NCBI RefSeq assembly: GCF_009796285.1
Contig: NZ_CP047020.1
Coordinates: forward strand, 434,001-498,000
Direction: 5' to 3'
Origin: Streptomyces broussonetiae
Lineage (GTDB): Bacteria > Actinomycetota > Actinomycetes > Streptomycetales > Streptomycetaceae
DNA: 64,000 nt
A program made the translations under genes and the position numbers. The notes below the pieces were generated by a model. It searched no databases. It was given only the letters and a program-made list of their open reading frames with translations, and was not told the DNA's origin. Position 1 is the first letter of the stretch; each line of letters opens with the position of its first letter. Below, one piece after another: positions 18,926 to 28,511 of the stretch.

Positions 18926-20800
18926 GTGACCCGCAGCCTGTACATGACGGGCATCGGTCGCGGGGACGGCCGACAGGTCGTCGACCTGGGCATCATGGAG
19001 CTGCTGACCCGCCACGTGGACCGGGTGGGCGTCTACCGTCCGCTGGCGCATGAGGGTCCGGACCTCATGTTCGTACTGGTTCTCGGGAGGGACTACCACG
19101 ACACCCAGCTGCCTGCGGAGTTGACGCTCAACGCCACACTGGCGAACGAGTTCGGCGCCTACGTGCTCATCGTGGTCGGGGGCCTGCGCCAAACTGCCGA
19201 GACGGCGGTCGACGAGGTCCACAACGCGCACCTGGCACTCACCGCTCAGGGCTGCGACGTCGTCGCCCCGATCGCCAACCGCGTCCCTCCCGACGCCGCC
19301 ACGAAGGTCGCCACGCAGCTGAATGGGCGGCTGCCCGTGCCCGTCTACGTGCTCCCCGAGGACACCGTGCTCGCCGCCCACGGTGGCAGAAGTGGTCCAG
19401 ACGCTCGGCGGCGACGTGCTGCTCGGTGACGGCGCCGGGCTCGCTCGCGACGTACTCGACTTCGTCTTCGGCGGCGCGATGCTGACCACCTTTCTGCCCG
19501 CCCTGACCCCCGGCTGCCTGGTGGTCACCCCTGGCGACCAGGCCGACCTCATCGTGGGAGCGCTGGCCGCGCACTCGGTCGGCTTGCGCGGGGTGGCCGC
19601 GGTCAGCTTGCCTTCCAGGGCGAACAGCTCGGCGGCAGTCGGGAAGGAGCCGCCCGGCACCGAGATCACTGGTGTGCCGGGCGGCCGAGACCGCGATCGG
19701 CCTGTTCGAGACGCACGTCGACACCCGCGAACTCACCGGCCGCCTGGCAGTGGCCCGCAGCACCAGGGTCACCCCGATGATGTTCGAGCACGAACTGCTC
19801 GAACGGGCCCGCTCCGACCGGCGCCATGTCGTCCAGCCCGAAGGTACCGAAGAACGCATCCTGCGCGCCGACGAGGTACTGCTCCACCGCAACGTCTGCG
19901 ATCTGACGCTCCTGGGCGAGGAGAGCTCGGTCCGCAGACGGGTTGCCGACCTCGGCGTGGGCCTCGGCCTGGACGACGACGATCCCGCAGCGGGCGTACA
20001 CAAAGGGGGCGCCCTGTGCCGGATCGTCGACCCACAGACCTCGCCGCTGCGAGAGAACTTCGCCGAGGTCTACGCCGCGCTCCGCGCCCACAAGGGCATG
20101 ACGGTCGAGCTGGCCCACGACGTGGTCGTGGAGGGCTCGTACTTCGGCACGCCAATGGTGCACGAGGGCCTCGCCGACTGCATGGTCTCGGGGGCGGCGC
20201 ACTCCACAGCGGCGACCATCCGGCCGGCATTCGAAGTGATCAAGACGGCGCCGGGTGTCTCCTTCGTCTCCTCGGTCTTCTTCATGTGCCTGCCGGACCA
20301 GGTGCTGGTGTATGGCGACTGCGCGGTCAACCCCGACCCGGACGCGGAACAGCTGGCCGACATCGCCGTCCAGTCGGCGCGGACCGCTGCACAGTTCCAC
20401 GTCGAACCACGAGTGGCGATGCTCTCCTACTCCACCGGGACCTCGGGGCAGGGTGCGGATGTCGACAAGGTGCGCGCCGCGACCGAGATCGTCCGCGAGC
20501 GCCGCCCCGACCTGCCGGTGGAGGGCCCGATCCAGTACGACGCGGCGGTGGACGCCGTGGTCGCGGCGGCGAAGCTACCCGGATCGAAGGTCGCAGGCCG
20601 CGCCACCGTGCTGGTCTTCCCGGACCTCAACACCGGCAACAACACCTACAAGGCCGTCCAGCGCTCGGCCGGTGCGATCGCCGTCGGACCGGTCCTGCAG
20701 GGTCTGCGCAAGCCGGTCAACGACCTGTCGCGCGGCGCCCTCGTCCAGGACATCGTCAACACTGTCGCCATCACCGCGATCCAGGCACAGGGCGGCGCCC
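18926..20800 (+). pseudogene. pta: Phosphate acetyltransferase relic with internal deletion, frameshift and microinversion
   Basis: The start VTRSLYMTGIGRGDGRQVVD and the C-terminal catalytic domain (MMFEHELLERARSDRRHVV through NTVAITAIQAQ) are clearly Pta, which interconverts acetyl phosphate and acetyl-CoA. The lesions are: an in-frame loss of roughly 55 residues after AHEGPDLMF; a one-base deletion near 19379 (LAAPTVAEVVQTLGG is split between frames); loss of about 35 residues after ALAAHSVG; an 87-bp inverted segment at 19583-19669; and loss of the native stop by fusion to a patatin relic near 20800. The PTA_PTB domain alone (frame from 19672) is open for about 370 codons. The gene follows xfp in the usual order. 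Confidence 0.85.
19583..19669 (-). other. Inverted 87-bp segment inside pta
   Basis: Read on the minus strand, these 29 codons give VISVPGGSFPTAAELFALEG and then KLTAATPRK, the sequence that Pta proteins have just before AETAIGLFE, which resumes on the plus strand at 19682. The coding piece has therefore been flipped in place. A 12-bp inverted repeat (GCCGCCCGGCAC at 19650-19661 and GTGCCGGGCGGC at 19674-19685) overlaps the right breakpoint. Confidence 0.8.
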
Positions 20801-21454
20801 CGGCTCGGCACCTCCGCGGGAGCCATCGTGGGTTCGATGCCGGCGATCGGGTGGCGCCCAGTTGATCTGCGCAACCATCAGCGCGGCATCGCGGTGGCAT
20901 CCGGTCCCGCGAGCGGGGTCCTTGTGGACTACGACACCTGGGTGGGTGACGCGCGGCCGCACGTTCCCAAGCCGGGGATCGGGTCGCTGAAACTGCTCGG
21001 GGATCTGGCCAGGCATCCACACCAGCTGCCGTTCACCATGCTGCTCGCCGCTTGCGTACCACCCGGCCGGGCAGCCTGGACAGTGTCCGCGAGCTGATCC
21101 GTCGGCTCGACACAGTCGATCACTGGCCCGAAAACCCCGCTCTGCGCGTGGTCGCGGCGGACCTCGACAGCGGTACCCGCGTGGTGTTCGGGGCACCGGG
21201 TGGCGCCTCCCACCGACCTCGCCTCGGCGGTCACGGCCTCCTGTGCCATCCCCGCGTGGTTTACTCCCGTACAGATCAATGGTCACCGATTCGTGGATGG
21301 CTGTGCCTGGTCGGACACCAATCTCGACCTGCTGGCCGGCGAGGGTCTCGATGAGGTGATCGTGCCGGCGCCGACCTGCTCCAGTGGGACGGACCCCCGG
21401 CGCGGCCTTCCCGCCAGGGTGGAGCGGCGCCTGCGCGGGATCGCGACCCAGTGA
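20801..21454 (+). pseudogene. Patatin-like phospholipase relic
   Basis: Three frames together give a patatin-like lipase. LGTSAGAIVGSM carries the G-x-S-x-G nucleophile, followed in that frame to about 21060. After a shift comes LRVVAADLDSGTRVVFGAPGG, and after another, FVDGCAWSDTNLDLLAGEG, whose DG is the catalytic Asp motif. The N-terminal G-rich oxyanion loop is missing because the gene is fused to the pta relic, and the 3' end is fused to the Sua5 relic. It is inactive. Confidence 0.8.
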
Positions 21455-22372
21455 CATCGAGAAGGCGGCCGGTGTGCTGCGTGCCGGCGGCCTGGTGGCT
21501 TTCCCGACCGAAACCGTCTACCGGCTGGGCGCCAACGCCGAGGACCTCGCCGCCGTCTCGCGCATCTTCCAGGTCAAGGAGCGCCCGCCCTCGCACCCGC
21601 TGATCGTCCACATCGGCGGCGCGGGTCATCTGGACGACTGGGTCCAGGACGTGCCCGCGACGGCGCGCCTGCTGGCCCAGCACTTCTGGCCGGGGCCGCT
21701 CACGCTGGTTCTGCGGCGCGGGCGCCGGGTGCCCCTGGAAGCCACGGGTGGCCTGGAGACGGTGGCCGTGCGTGTGCCCGACCACCCCGTTGCCCTCGCG
21801 GTGCTTTCGGCCTTCGGCGGCGGTGTCACGGTCCCGTCCGCCAATCGCTTCGGCTCGGGGATGCCGTCGACTTCGTCCTGGACGGCGGTCCCTGCGGGGT
21901 CGGCGTCGAGTCGACCATCATCGACGTCATGGTCGAGACCCCGGCCATCCTCCGGCCCGGCGGAGTGACCCGCGAGGACCTCGAAGCGGTGCTGGGGCAT
22001 CCGATCGAGGTCCCGTCCACGAGCCATGTCCGGGTGCCGGGTCAGCACCCGTCGCACTACGCGCCGTCTGCTCGGGTCGTCCTGGTCGAGCCGGAGAAGG
22101 TCGTCGACGAGGCGCGGCTCGCGCAGGAGCAGGGGCACCAGGTCGGCGTCCTTCTTCCCCCATCCCCCGCCGACACCCCGGTGAAGGCGCACGCCGTGGT
22201 GGATGTCCCAGCGTTTTTGGCCGGCTACGCGCGCGAGCTGTACGGGTTCCTGCGCGAACTCGACCACCGGGGGTGCGACCTCATCGTCGCCTCCTTGCCG
22301 GTGGAGGAGGGGCTGGGACTGGCGATCGCCAACCGGCTGCGCCGTGCCGCGGGGCCCCGTCCCACCACGTGA
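21447..22372 (+). pseudogene. Sua5/YrdC threonylcarbamoyl-AMP synthase relic
   Basis: The first part reads SDIEKAAGVLRAGGLVAFPT, then ETVYRLGANA, where the family has GLGANA, and continues to VTVPSANRFG near 21855. There a deletion of roughly 15 codons plus a frameshift joins it to DAVDFVLDGGPCGVGVESTI (frame of 21860) and a normal Sua5 C-terminal domain ending AANRLRR-like AIANRLRRAAGPRPTT at 22372. The enzyme makes threonylcarbamoyl-AMP for tRNA t6A, an essential function, so a working copy must exist elsewhere. The start is lost in the patatin fusion. Confidence 0.8.
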
Positions 22373-22384
22373 CCAGCACCAACG

Positions 22385-22837
22385 GTGGACATCTCGCGTC
22401 ACCGGACGCGATTGTTCTGCTCCTCTGTGCACAATGCACTCGTGCAGCTGCTGCCCATTCCTTGCCCCGCCCACCTCATTCCGGACGCCACCGGCACCGA
22501 CGCCTTCCACGACGTGTACCGGACGGCCATGGCGCAGCAGGCTGTGTTCGTCGCCATCGAATCCGAAAGGCGGCAGCGGTGGACCGTGAAGGCGGACACG
22601 CTCACTGTCGGCTCCGGCCACGCTGTCGACGATGCCGTGAACGATGCGGTCCGGGCCGCGATCACCTGCCTGGTCGAAAACCGTGAGATCGACCTGGACG
22701 CCTATGCCGGACCGATCTACTTCATGATGCACGGCGTGCGGAGCGAAGACCGGGCCCGCGAACTGGCGGCTGCACTCCATGCCGCCCTATACGGAGACCT
22801 GGGGCCCCTGACCCGCGCTGTGCCTCCCCTCTCCTGA
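22385..22837 (+). CDS. Hypothetical protein
   Basis: This soluble protein of up to 150 residues has no family I recognise. The central part (VKADTLTVGSGHAVDDAVND, then FMMHGVRSEDRARELAAALH) has good codon bias. The start is uncertain: ATG 22385, GTG 22427 and GTG 22442 are all possible and none has a convincing ribosome site. It lies 12 bp after the Sua5 relic and converges with the carbonic anhydrase gene. Confidence 0.5.
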   Translation: MDISRHRTRLFCSSVHNALVQLLPIPCPAHLIPDATGTDAFHDVYRTAMAQQAVFVAIESERRQRWTVKADTLTVGSGHAVDDAVNDAVRAAITCLVENREIDLDAYAGPIYFMMHGVRSEDRARELAAALHAALYGDLGPLTRAVPPLS

Positions 22838-22881
22838 CGGCCGACCGCGGCAGATCACGCTGAGGGGTCGCGCCGCGGTGG

Positions 22882-23523
22882 TCAGGACGCGGTGGGCACC
22901 GCCGCGTCGAGGCCGCGGGAGGCGACGAGTTGGGCACTGCCGTCGGCCAGGCGGTAGCGCAGGCCCACCACGGCGGTCTGGCCGGCGGCGACCTTGCGGG
23001 CGAGGACCCGGGAGCGGTCCAGCAGAAGGTCGGCGGTGTGCCTTATGTGCTCGGCGAGGATCTCTTCCGGCTCCACCCGTCCGGCGGCCCGGGCGGCCAG
23101 CACGCTGGGGGTCACCCGCTCGACGACGTCCCGGACGTACCCGGCCGGCGACACGCCGTTCTCCAGCGCGGCGCACGCGGCGCCGACCGCGCCGCACGAG
23201 TCGTGCCCGAGGACTACGACCAGCGGGCAGCCCAGCACGTCCACGCCGAACTCGATGCTGCCCAGCACCTCCGGGCCCATGACGTGGCCGGCAGTGCGCA
23301 CCACGAACAGGTCGCCCAGACCTCGGTCGAAGATGATCTCGGCGGCCAGCCGGGAGTCGGAACACCCGAACAGCACGGCGAAGGGCTGCTGGGACGGTGC
23401 GGTCTCGGCGCGGCGGGTGGCGTCCTGGTTCGGGTGCTCGGGGGTGCCGGCCACGAAGCGCTGGTTACCGGCCAGCAGCAGCTCGAAGGCGTCGCGGGGC
23501 ATCGGGTTCTGGATCTCGCTCAT
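22882..23523 (-). CDS. Beta-class carbonic anhydrase
   Basis: The enzyme interconverts CO2 and bicarbonate. The 213-residue frame is normal length for the class. It shows all zinc-site residues: Cys54 with the Asp56-Arg58 dyad in FGCSDSR, and His107 and Cys110 in GHDSCGAV. The start ATG 23523 reads MSEIQNPMPRDAFELLLAGN. It has no signal peptide, so it acts in the cytoplasm. It stands alone. Confidence 0.95.
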   Translation of the reverse strand: MSEIQNPMPRDAFELLLAGNQRFVAGTPEHPNQDATRRAETAPSQQPFAVLFGCSDSRLAAEIIFDRGLGDLFVVRTAGHVMGPEVLGSIEFGVDVLGCPLVVVLGHDSCGAVGAACAALENGVSPAGYVRDVVERVTPSVLAARAAGRVEPEEILAEHIRHTADLLLDRSRVLARKVAAGQTAVVGLRYRLADGSAQLVASRGLDAAVPTAS

Positions 23524-23750
23524 GTCGGCAGCCTACGAGCGGGCACCAGCAGTCGCACCGCCTGGTCCCCGCCGGAGCTCACCAGGTCGGCCACACCGAC
23601 GGCCTTGTCATCACTCCCAGGCGCCGGGCGAGGGCGGCCTCGGCGCGGAACCGTAGCGCGCGACGGTGCTGCCCCGCCCTGTGTGGCCACCGGTCCAGGA
23701 ACCGTCCGTCCGTCGTCCACATCCGCACAACGAGCCAGGCGCCGCCCGCG

Positions 23751-23800
23751 CTGTCGGCCGAACGAGGGCGGACCGCTGTCGGCCGAACGAGGGCGGACCG
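23751..23800. repeat. 25-bp perfect tandem duplication
   Basis: The unit CTGTCGGCCGAACGAGGGCG plus GACCG occurs at 23751-23775 and again at 23776-23800 without any difference. It lies in non-coding DNA between the carbonic anhydrase gene and the recombinase relic. Confidence 0.9.
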
Positions 23801-23939
23801 CCCGGGATCACTCGCCGTCCCCGCCGTTGCGGGCCTGTGCCAGCAGCGCTGCCACGACGCCGTCTGTCCCGTCATCGGTCTGTGCAACGAGCGTGTCCGG
23901 GTGTGAGTAGTTCGCGTACAGGAAATCCCGGTGAGGACG

Positions 23940-24364
23940 ATCTTGCTGGGGATCGCCCACCTCGTAGGGGCTTCGAGCTGCCGGGGTACGGCGCCGGCGC
24001 GTAGTTCCCGCAGGTCGGGGATGTGGTTGTAGAGGGTGCCGGGTGGGACGCCGAGGAGCTTGGCGATCGAGGTGATGGAGCGGCCGGGGTCGGGCAGAAG
24101 GGCGCGGGCGGCGCGGATGACTTCCTCGGTGGCGACGCTGGGGCGTCCGCCGGTGCGGGCGCGGGCGGCGGCCAGGCCCTCGTTGGTGCCGATGACGATG
24201 AGTTCACGGATGAACTCCGCGAGGGCGGCGAAGACGTGGAAGCCGAGTCGACCGCCGGGGGTGGTGGTGTCGACGTTCTCGTGCAGTGAGGTGAAGCCGA
24301 TTCCTCGGTCGCGCAGTTCGGCGACCATGTTGATAAGGTCCTGGAGGCTGTGGCACGGACAGTC
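23940..24364 (-). pseudogene. Serine recombinase (resolvase) fragment
   Basis: The segment reads SLQDLINMVAELRDRGIGFT, then FHVFAALAEFIRELIVIGTN and a helix-turn-helix near ITSIAKLLGVPPGTLYNHIP. These are the second half of a resolvase catalytic domain, the E helix and the DNA-binding domain. The N-terminal 65 residues with the catalytic Ser are missing: the upstream side stops exactly at the end of the epoxide hydrolase gene at 24363. It is a dead remnant of a Tn3-like or similar element. The frame continues to 23579 without recognisable content. Confidence 0.85.
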
Positions 24365-25484
24365 AGCGGAACAGGCGGAAGAACCCGCGCACCTGCTTGA
24401 CCAGCGACTCCGGCTGCTCCAGCGCGGCGAAGTGGCCACCATGCGGTAGCTCCTCGAACCAGCGCAGGTCGGTGAACCGCAGCTCGGCCTCCCGCCTCGA
24501 CGGGCGGGTTATGTCGCGCGGGTAGACCGACAGCCCGGATGGCGCGGTCACCTCGTCCCGGAAGTTGGCGAAGCTCTCCCAGTACAGGCGCGCCGACGAC
24601 GTGGCCGACGCGGTGAACCAATAGACCGAGATCTCGTCGAGGATCGTCTGCCGCGACAACGCGTCCTCGGGATGGCCGTCGTTGTCCGTCCACGCCCAGA
24701 ACTTCTCGGCGATCCAGGCGGCCTGCCCCGCCGGGGAGTCGGTGAGGCCGTAGCCGAGCGTCTGCGGCCGGGTCGCCTGGATCGCCGAGTACCCCCGGCC
24801 GGTGCGCTGCATCTCCTTCTCGGCCTCGAGATTCGCCAGCTCCGCGGGCGTCGGGTCGTCGAACGTGCCCGCCGCCACGGATCCCAGGTTCAGGTGCACG
24901 CCGGCGACCCGCTCGGGCGCCACCTCGCCCAGCACCGCGGACACCGCCGAACCCCAGTCACCACCCTGCGCGCCGTACCGTTCGTAACCCAGCGAGACCA
25001 TCAACGTGTCCCAGGCGCGCGCGGTGCGAGTGATGCCCCACCCGGTCGTCGACGGCTTGTCACTCCAGCCGTACCCGGGCAACGACGGCGCGACCACGTG
25101 GAACGCGTCCGCCGGGTCACCGCCGTGCGCGCGCGGGTCGGTCAGCGGGCCGAGGACCTCCAGGAACTCGAGCACCGAACCCGGCCACCCGTGCGTGAGC
25201 ACGAGCGGGAACGCGTCCGTCTCCGGCGAGCGGACGTGCAGGAAGTGGATGCCCAGCCCGTCGATCGTGTCGCGGTACTGCGGGAACACGTTCAGCCGCT
25301 CGGCGAACCCGAAGTCGTAGTCCTCGGCCCAGCTGCGGCAAAGCTCCTGGGCATACGCCAGCGGCAAACCCTGTGACCAGTCGTCCACCGGCTCGCCCTC
25401 GGGCCACCGTGTCCGGCGCAATCGTTCACGCAGGTCCGCGATCTCGGCTTCGGTGATGCTGACCTCGAATGGCTCGGCGGCCAT
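24363..25484 (-). CDS. Epoxide hydrolase (EHN-domain, alpha/beta fold)
   Basis: The 373-residue protein has the N-terminal epoxide-hydrolase domain (residues 5-110, RRTRWPEGEPVDDWSQGLPL) and an alpha/beta-hydrolase core. Visible are the oxyanion motif HGWPGS (98-103), the nucleophile Asp176 in GGDWGS and the catalytic His in HGGHFAALEQP near the C-terminus. It opens epoxides to diols with water. The ATG at 25484 follows GGAG. It is 52 bp downstream of the MFS gene on the same strand, so the two may form a detoxification operon controlled by the divergent CGNR protein. Confidence 0.93.
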   Translation of the reverse strand: MAAEPFEVSITEAEIADLRERLRRTRWPEGEPVDDWSQGLPLAYAQELCRSWAEDYDFGFAERLNVFPQYRDTIDGLGIHFLHVRSPETDAFPLVLTHGWPGSVLEFLEVLGPLTDPRAHGGDPADAFHVVAPSLPGYGWSDKPSTTGWGITRTARAWDTLMVSLGYERYGAQGGDWGSAVSAVLGEVAPERVAGVHLNLGSVAAGTFDDPTPAELANLEAEKEMQRTGRGYSAIQATRPQTLGYGLTDSPAGQAAWIAEKFWAWTDNDGHPEDALSRQTILDEISVYWFTASATSSARLYWESFANFRDEVTAPSGLSVYPRDITRPSRREAELRFTDLRWFEELPHGGHFAALEQPESLVKQVRGFFRLFR

Positions 25485-25536
25485 GGCAAGGCTCCTTACT
25501 GGTCAAGGCGTTATCGGATCAGATGCAGGTGGACCG

Positions 25537-26982
25537 TCATCGCGCGCTCCCACGCGTGGCGTCGGGTTCGCGGCGGCGGTCGGCGGTAGGGCGCCGGGTC
25601 AGGCCGAGGACGAGTCCGGCCAGTGGGAGTGCCGCGAGCACGGCGAGGGCCACCGGCACCGGCACGATGCCGGACAGACCCGCGACAGCGGCCGGTCCGA
25701 CGCCGCCACCCAAGGCGTTCATGAAGTTGAGCAGGCCCTGTGCGGTGTCGCGGTCGTCCGCGGCGACCAGGTCCGGCGCGAGGCTCACCAGTACGGCTTG
25801 GGTGCCGGCGAACCCGCACACGGTCAACGCCGTGCCGACGACAATCGGGATCGCCCCGGGGAAGATCGCGACCACGAGCACACCGACGACGGTGAGTGCC
25901 GCAAGCCCGGCCGACACCTGCCAGCCGGTGAACTGATCGGTCAAGGTGCCGACCAGCCGCCCGGCCAGCACCGAGCAGGCGGCGGCCGGGACCAGGAGCA
26001 CGCCGGCTTCCAGGGGGCCACCACCCGTGGCCTGCTCGATCAGGGACGGGGCGCGGAACAGCACCCCGTAATAGCCGGCGAAGACGGTCCCGCCGATGAG
26101 CCCGGCCGCCAGGAAGCCGCGGGATGCGATCACCCGCCGAGGCACGAACCCGTCGGGCGTGCTTCGCACGCGCCACCACAGTCCCACGGCGGCGAGCGCC
26201 CCGGCGGCAGCCACGACGAGCGTGACCGGAGCGGGCAGGCCGACCGAGTGTGCCTGCAGCAACGTGATCAAGGAGCCAGCGAGTACCGAAAGCACGGCCG
26301 CGCCGACGATATCGAGTCGCCCGGTCGAGCCGTTTCGCTCGCCGCTACCGCTCCGCGTCAGCGCGCGCCTACTCGGCAATGCGGCCAGCAGGAGGGGCGG
26401 CGCGAGGACCGGGATCGCGAGCACGGCACGCCACCCGAGCCATGCGGTCACCGCCCCGCCCAACAGTGTCCCGCACCCCGACGCCGTCGCGCCGGCGGCC
26501 GCGATGATTCCCAGGGCGCGGATCCGTTGCCGCCCGGGAAGGGCGGTGGCCGCGGCAAAGACGGCGATCACGGTCGCGCCCGCCCCGGCGCCGCCGATCA
26601 GTCGGCCGACGATCACGACGGACAGTGTCGGCCCGGCTCCGGCGAGCACGGAGCCCGCGGCGAGCGTCACGACCCCGGCGACGAGGACCTGGAAGGGGCT
26701 CCAGCGGACCAGCAGCCGACCCGCGACCGGCATCGCGAGCGCGGAGGTCAGCGACCACGCGGCGAGAATCCATGCGGTGGCCCCGAACGGCACCGCGAGT
26801 GCGCGGCCGATGGCCGGCAGGGCCACCGACGGCGCTCCCAGTGCCACGTACATCGGCAGCACCAGCATCCCCAAAGCCAGCCCCAGCCGACGCCCGTCCG
26901 GGGCGTCGGCTCGCTCCGGTGACGGGGCTCCTCCGGACGGGATCGTCTGCGGCGTCGCCCCCTGCCGAATATGCTGTGACAT
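25537..26982 (-). CDS. MFS transporter (DHA2-like)
   Basis: This 481-residue permease has about 14 hydrophobic segments beginning with RLGLALGMLVLPMYVALGAP; motif C-like glycine and proline helices follow near residue 150 (AAGATASGCGTLLGGA). Such proteins export drugs and solvents by proton antiport. The gene is divergent from the CGNR regulator at 27034 with only 51 bp between, and is followed by epoxide hydrolase. This context suggests export of, or tolerance to, an epoxide or a related toxin. Confidence 0.9.
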   Translation of the reverse strand: MSQHIRQGATPQTIPSGGAPSPERADAPDGRRLGLALGMLVLPMYVALGAPSVALPAIGRALAVPFGATAWILAAWSLTSALAMPVAGRLLVRWSPFQVLVAGVVTLAAGSVLAGAGPTLSVVIVGRLIGGAGAGATVIAVFAAATALPGRQRIRALGIIAAAGATASGCGTLLGGAVTAWLGWRAVLAIPVLAPPLLLAALPSRRALTRSGSGERNGSTGRLDIVGAAVLSVLAGSLITLLQAHSVGLPAPVTLVVAAAGALAAVGLWWRVRSTPDGFVPRRVIASRGFLAAGLIGGTVFAGYYGVLFRAPSLIEQATGGGPLEAGVLLVPAAACSVLAGRLVGTLTDQFTGWQVSAGLAALTVVGVLVVAIFPGAIPIVVGTALTVCGFAGTQAVLVSLAPDLVAADDRDTAQGLLNFMNALGGGVGPAAVAGLSGIVPVPVALAVLAALPLAGLVLGLTRRPTADRRREPDATRGSAR

Positions 26983-27033
26983 GCTAAAGCTCCTTTGCGT
27001 GTAACATTATGGGGCAGTGAGGAGACACGTCAA

Positions 27034-27618
27034 ATGCGGGATGCGTATTACAGCCCATTGGTGGTCCAGACGGCCGTCGACCTGGCCAACACCTTGAGGC
27101 CGATCAAGGGAGAAGACGCGCTCGAGACCGTGGAGCAGCTCCGGGACTTCCTCGACGACCATCCCGCGGCTGAGCCTCCGAGTTCGGCCGCGAGCCAAAG
27201 GACCGGTCCGCGGCATCTCACCCGCGCCGACCTGGCGGAAGTCCGCGCGTTGCGCGAGACGGTGCGTGAGGTGCTCGAACGGGCCCACGCGGACGCGGTC
27301 GAAGCTGCGGCTCTGATCAACGACGGTCTGCGTCGCAGCCGCGCCACCCCGGTACTGCGCCACGAGGACGACCGTTGGTGGACCGAGGTGACCTCCGACA
27401 CCGACCGCTGCTCGGCGCACCTTGCCGCGACTACGCTCAGCGCACTGGCCTCCGTGATCGCCACGCTCGGTCCGGCTCGTCTCGGCGTATGTGCCGGGCC
27501 GACCTGCCGGGCCACTTTCGTGGACCTCTCGCGCAACGGCTCGAAGCAGTACTGCACCCGAACCTGCTCACACCGGGCCAGCGTCGCGGCCTACCGGAGC
27601 CGGCGCAGCCCGCGTTGA
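27034..27618 (+). CDS. ABATE/CGNR zinc-finger regulator
   Basis: This 194-residue protein has an N-terminal ABATE-type domain (VVQTAVDLANTLRP onward) and a C-terminal zinc finger with cysteines in CAGPTC and QYCTRTC. The family signature CGNR is CSHR here; the basic ASVAAYRSRR tail is kept. ATG 27034 is chosen because GAGGAGAC lies 8 bases upstream. It is divergent from an MFS exporter, so it probably regulates that gene; CGNR proteins are thought to be ligand-sensing transcription factors. Confidence 0.85.
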   Translation: MRDAYYSPLVVQTAVDLANTLRPIKGEDALETVEQLRDFLDDHPAAEPPSSAASQRTGPRHLTRADLAEVRALRETVREVLERAHADAVEAAALINDGLRRSRATPVLRHEDDRWWTEVTSDTDRCSAHLAATTLSALASVIATLGPARLGVCAGPTCRATFVDLSRNGSKQYCTRTCSHRASVAAYRSRRSPR

Positions 27619-27649
27619 GCGCCGGCACCTGACCCTGCCAGGCCGGCTC

Positions 27650-27866
27650 CGGGGTTTCGTCCGAGCCCGCCTTCGGCGAACTTGTTCGGGCCTCCGGGGG
27701 CGTTCCTCGCGATGCAATCTGCATCGCAGCGAAAGCCGCAAGGCAGGCCCGAGACCGCAAGATCTCCGTTCCGATCGTCCAGGACGCAGCGCGAGCCTGG
27801 TATCAGTCCGACAAGGCGCGTGCTCTCCGCGCGTATCCCGAGCCGGACCGACTGACGTCCGGGTGA
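27650..27866 (+). pseudogene. Fragment of an AAA-type ATPase-like protein
   Basis: A frame reads LVRASGGVPRDAICIAAKAA, then KISVPIVQDAARAWYQSDKA and stops at 27864. The SGGVPRD motif followed by a helix-rich winged segment resembles the lid region of Orc/Cdc6- or STAND-like ATPases. The ATP-binding part is not present upstream. The stop overlaps the GTG of the next small frame. Confidence 0.4.
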
Positions 27867-28054
27867 TCGACTACGGTGCCTACGTCGATCTGCTCCACAC
27901 CAACTACGCTCCCCAAGGTCTCCTGCCCTTCAAAAGCGACGACAGCGAGGAGCAACACATCAGGCTCGACGTTTCGGTCCAGGACCTTCGCGCGATTCGA
28001 CGAGCAATTCTCGACCTCGACGTCCAAGCAACGGCAGATCTCAAGCAAGGTTGA
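27863..28054 (+). CDS. Small hypothetical protein (63 aa)
   Basis: The GTG at 27863 overlaps the upstream TGA (GTGA), a common coupling pattern. The product VIDYGAYVDLLHTNYAPQGL plus a charged C-terminal half looks soluble and has normal codon bias. I do not recognise it. A hairpin terminator lies 120 bp downstream. Confidence 0.4.
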   Translation: MIDYGAYVDLLHTNYAPQGLLPFKSDDSEEQHIRLDVSVQDLRAIRRAILDLDVQATADLKQG

Positions 28055-28172
28055 GCCGAGCCATAGGGGCTGGTGCCGGAAGCAGGCCCCGGGGCACCCA
28101 TGCAACACAGCAGGACTTGAAACGGAATCCGGGTGGTCCAAGCCTCGGGGCCGGGATGACGTGCACACCGTG

Positions 28173-28203
28173 GGCCGTGCGGGCAGCGGATGCCCGCACG
28201 GCC
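28173..28203 (+). terminator. Hairpin terminator
   Basis: GGCCGTGCGGGC (28173-28184) pairs perfectly with GCCCGCACGGCC (28192-28203) around a 7-nt loop. It lies 119 bp after the small gene ending at 28054. The rest of 28204-28511 shows no gene. Confidence 0.65.
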
Positions 28204-28511
28204 GCAGCCCCTACCCAACGGCATGGTCCTTCCAGGGGAGTTGAAGGCGGGCCTCGACTGGGATAGTGGTCGCTCGGGAAGCCGCCCTCCGGGCCCGGTA
28301 CCGGTGGCCCACGCCTCTTCACCGTCCCGGCTGCCGCTCCTCACCCTGTCGGCAAACGATGGCACCCTTGCCGACCGGCAGGCGACGCGTCCAATGAACC
28401 CGTGAAATCCGGGGGTTGGCGGCGGCTCGAATCCAATCAGATCCGATGACGATTGTTGACAGGGTTTGACGACAGATGGGGTCCATTCCTCCGTACGGAA
28501 GGGGCCCTTCG

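Noticed and set aside
23751..23800. CRISPR-like repeat
   Set aside because: Only two units lie directly in tandem without spacers, and no cas genes are present.
23579..23811. Possible short protein reading WTTDGRFLDRWPHRAGQHRR
   Set aside because: It is the read-through of the recombinase relic frame; no start, family or conservation can be shown.
25453..26922. 489-codon plus-strand frame opposite the second MFS gene
   Set aside because: It is a low-complexity antisense shadow; the opposite strand codes for a clear 14-helix permease.
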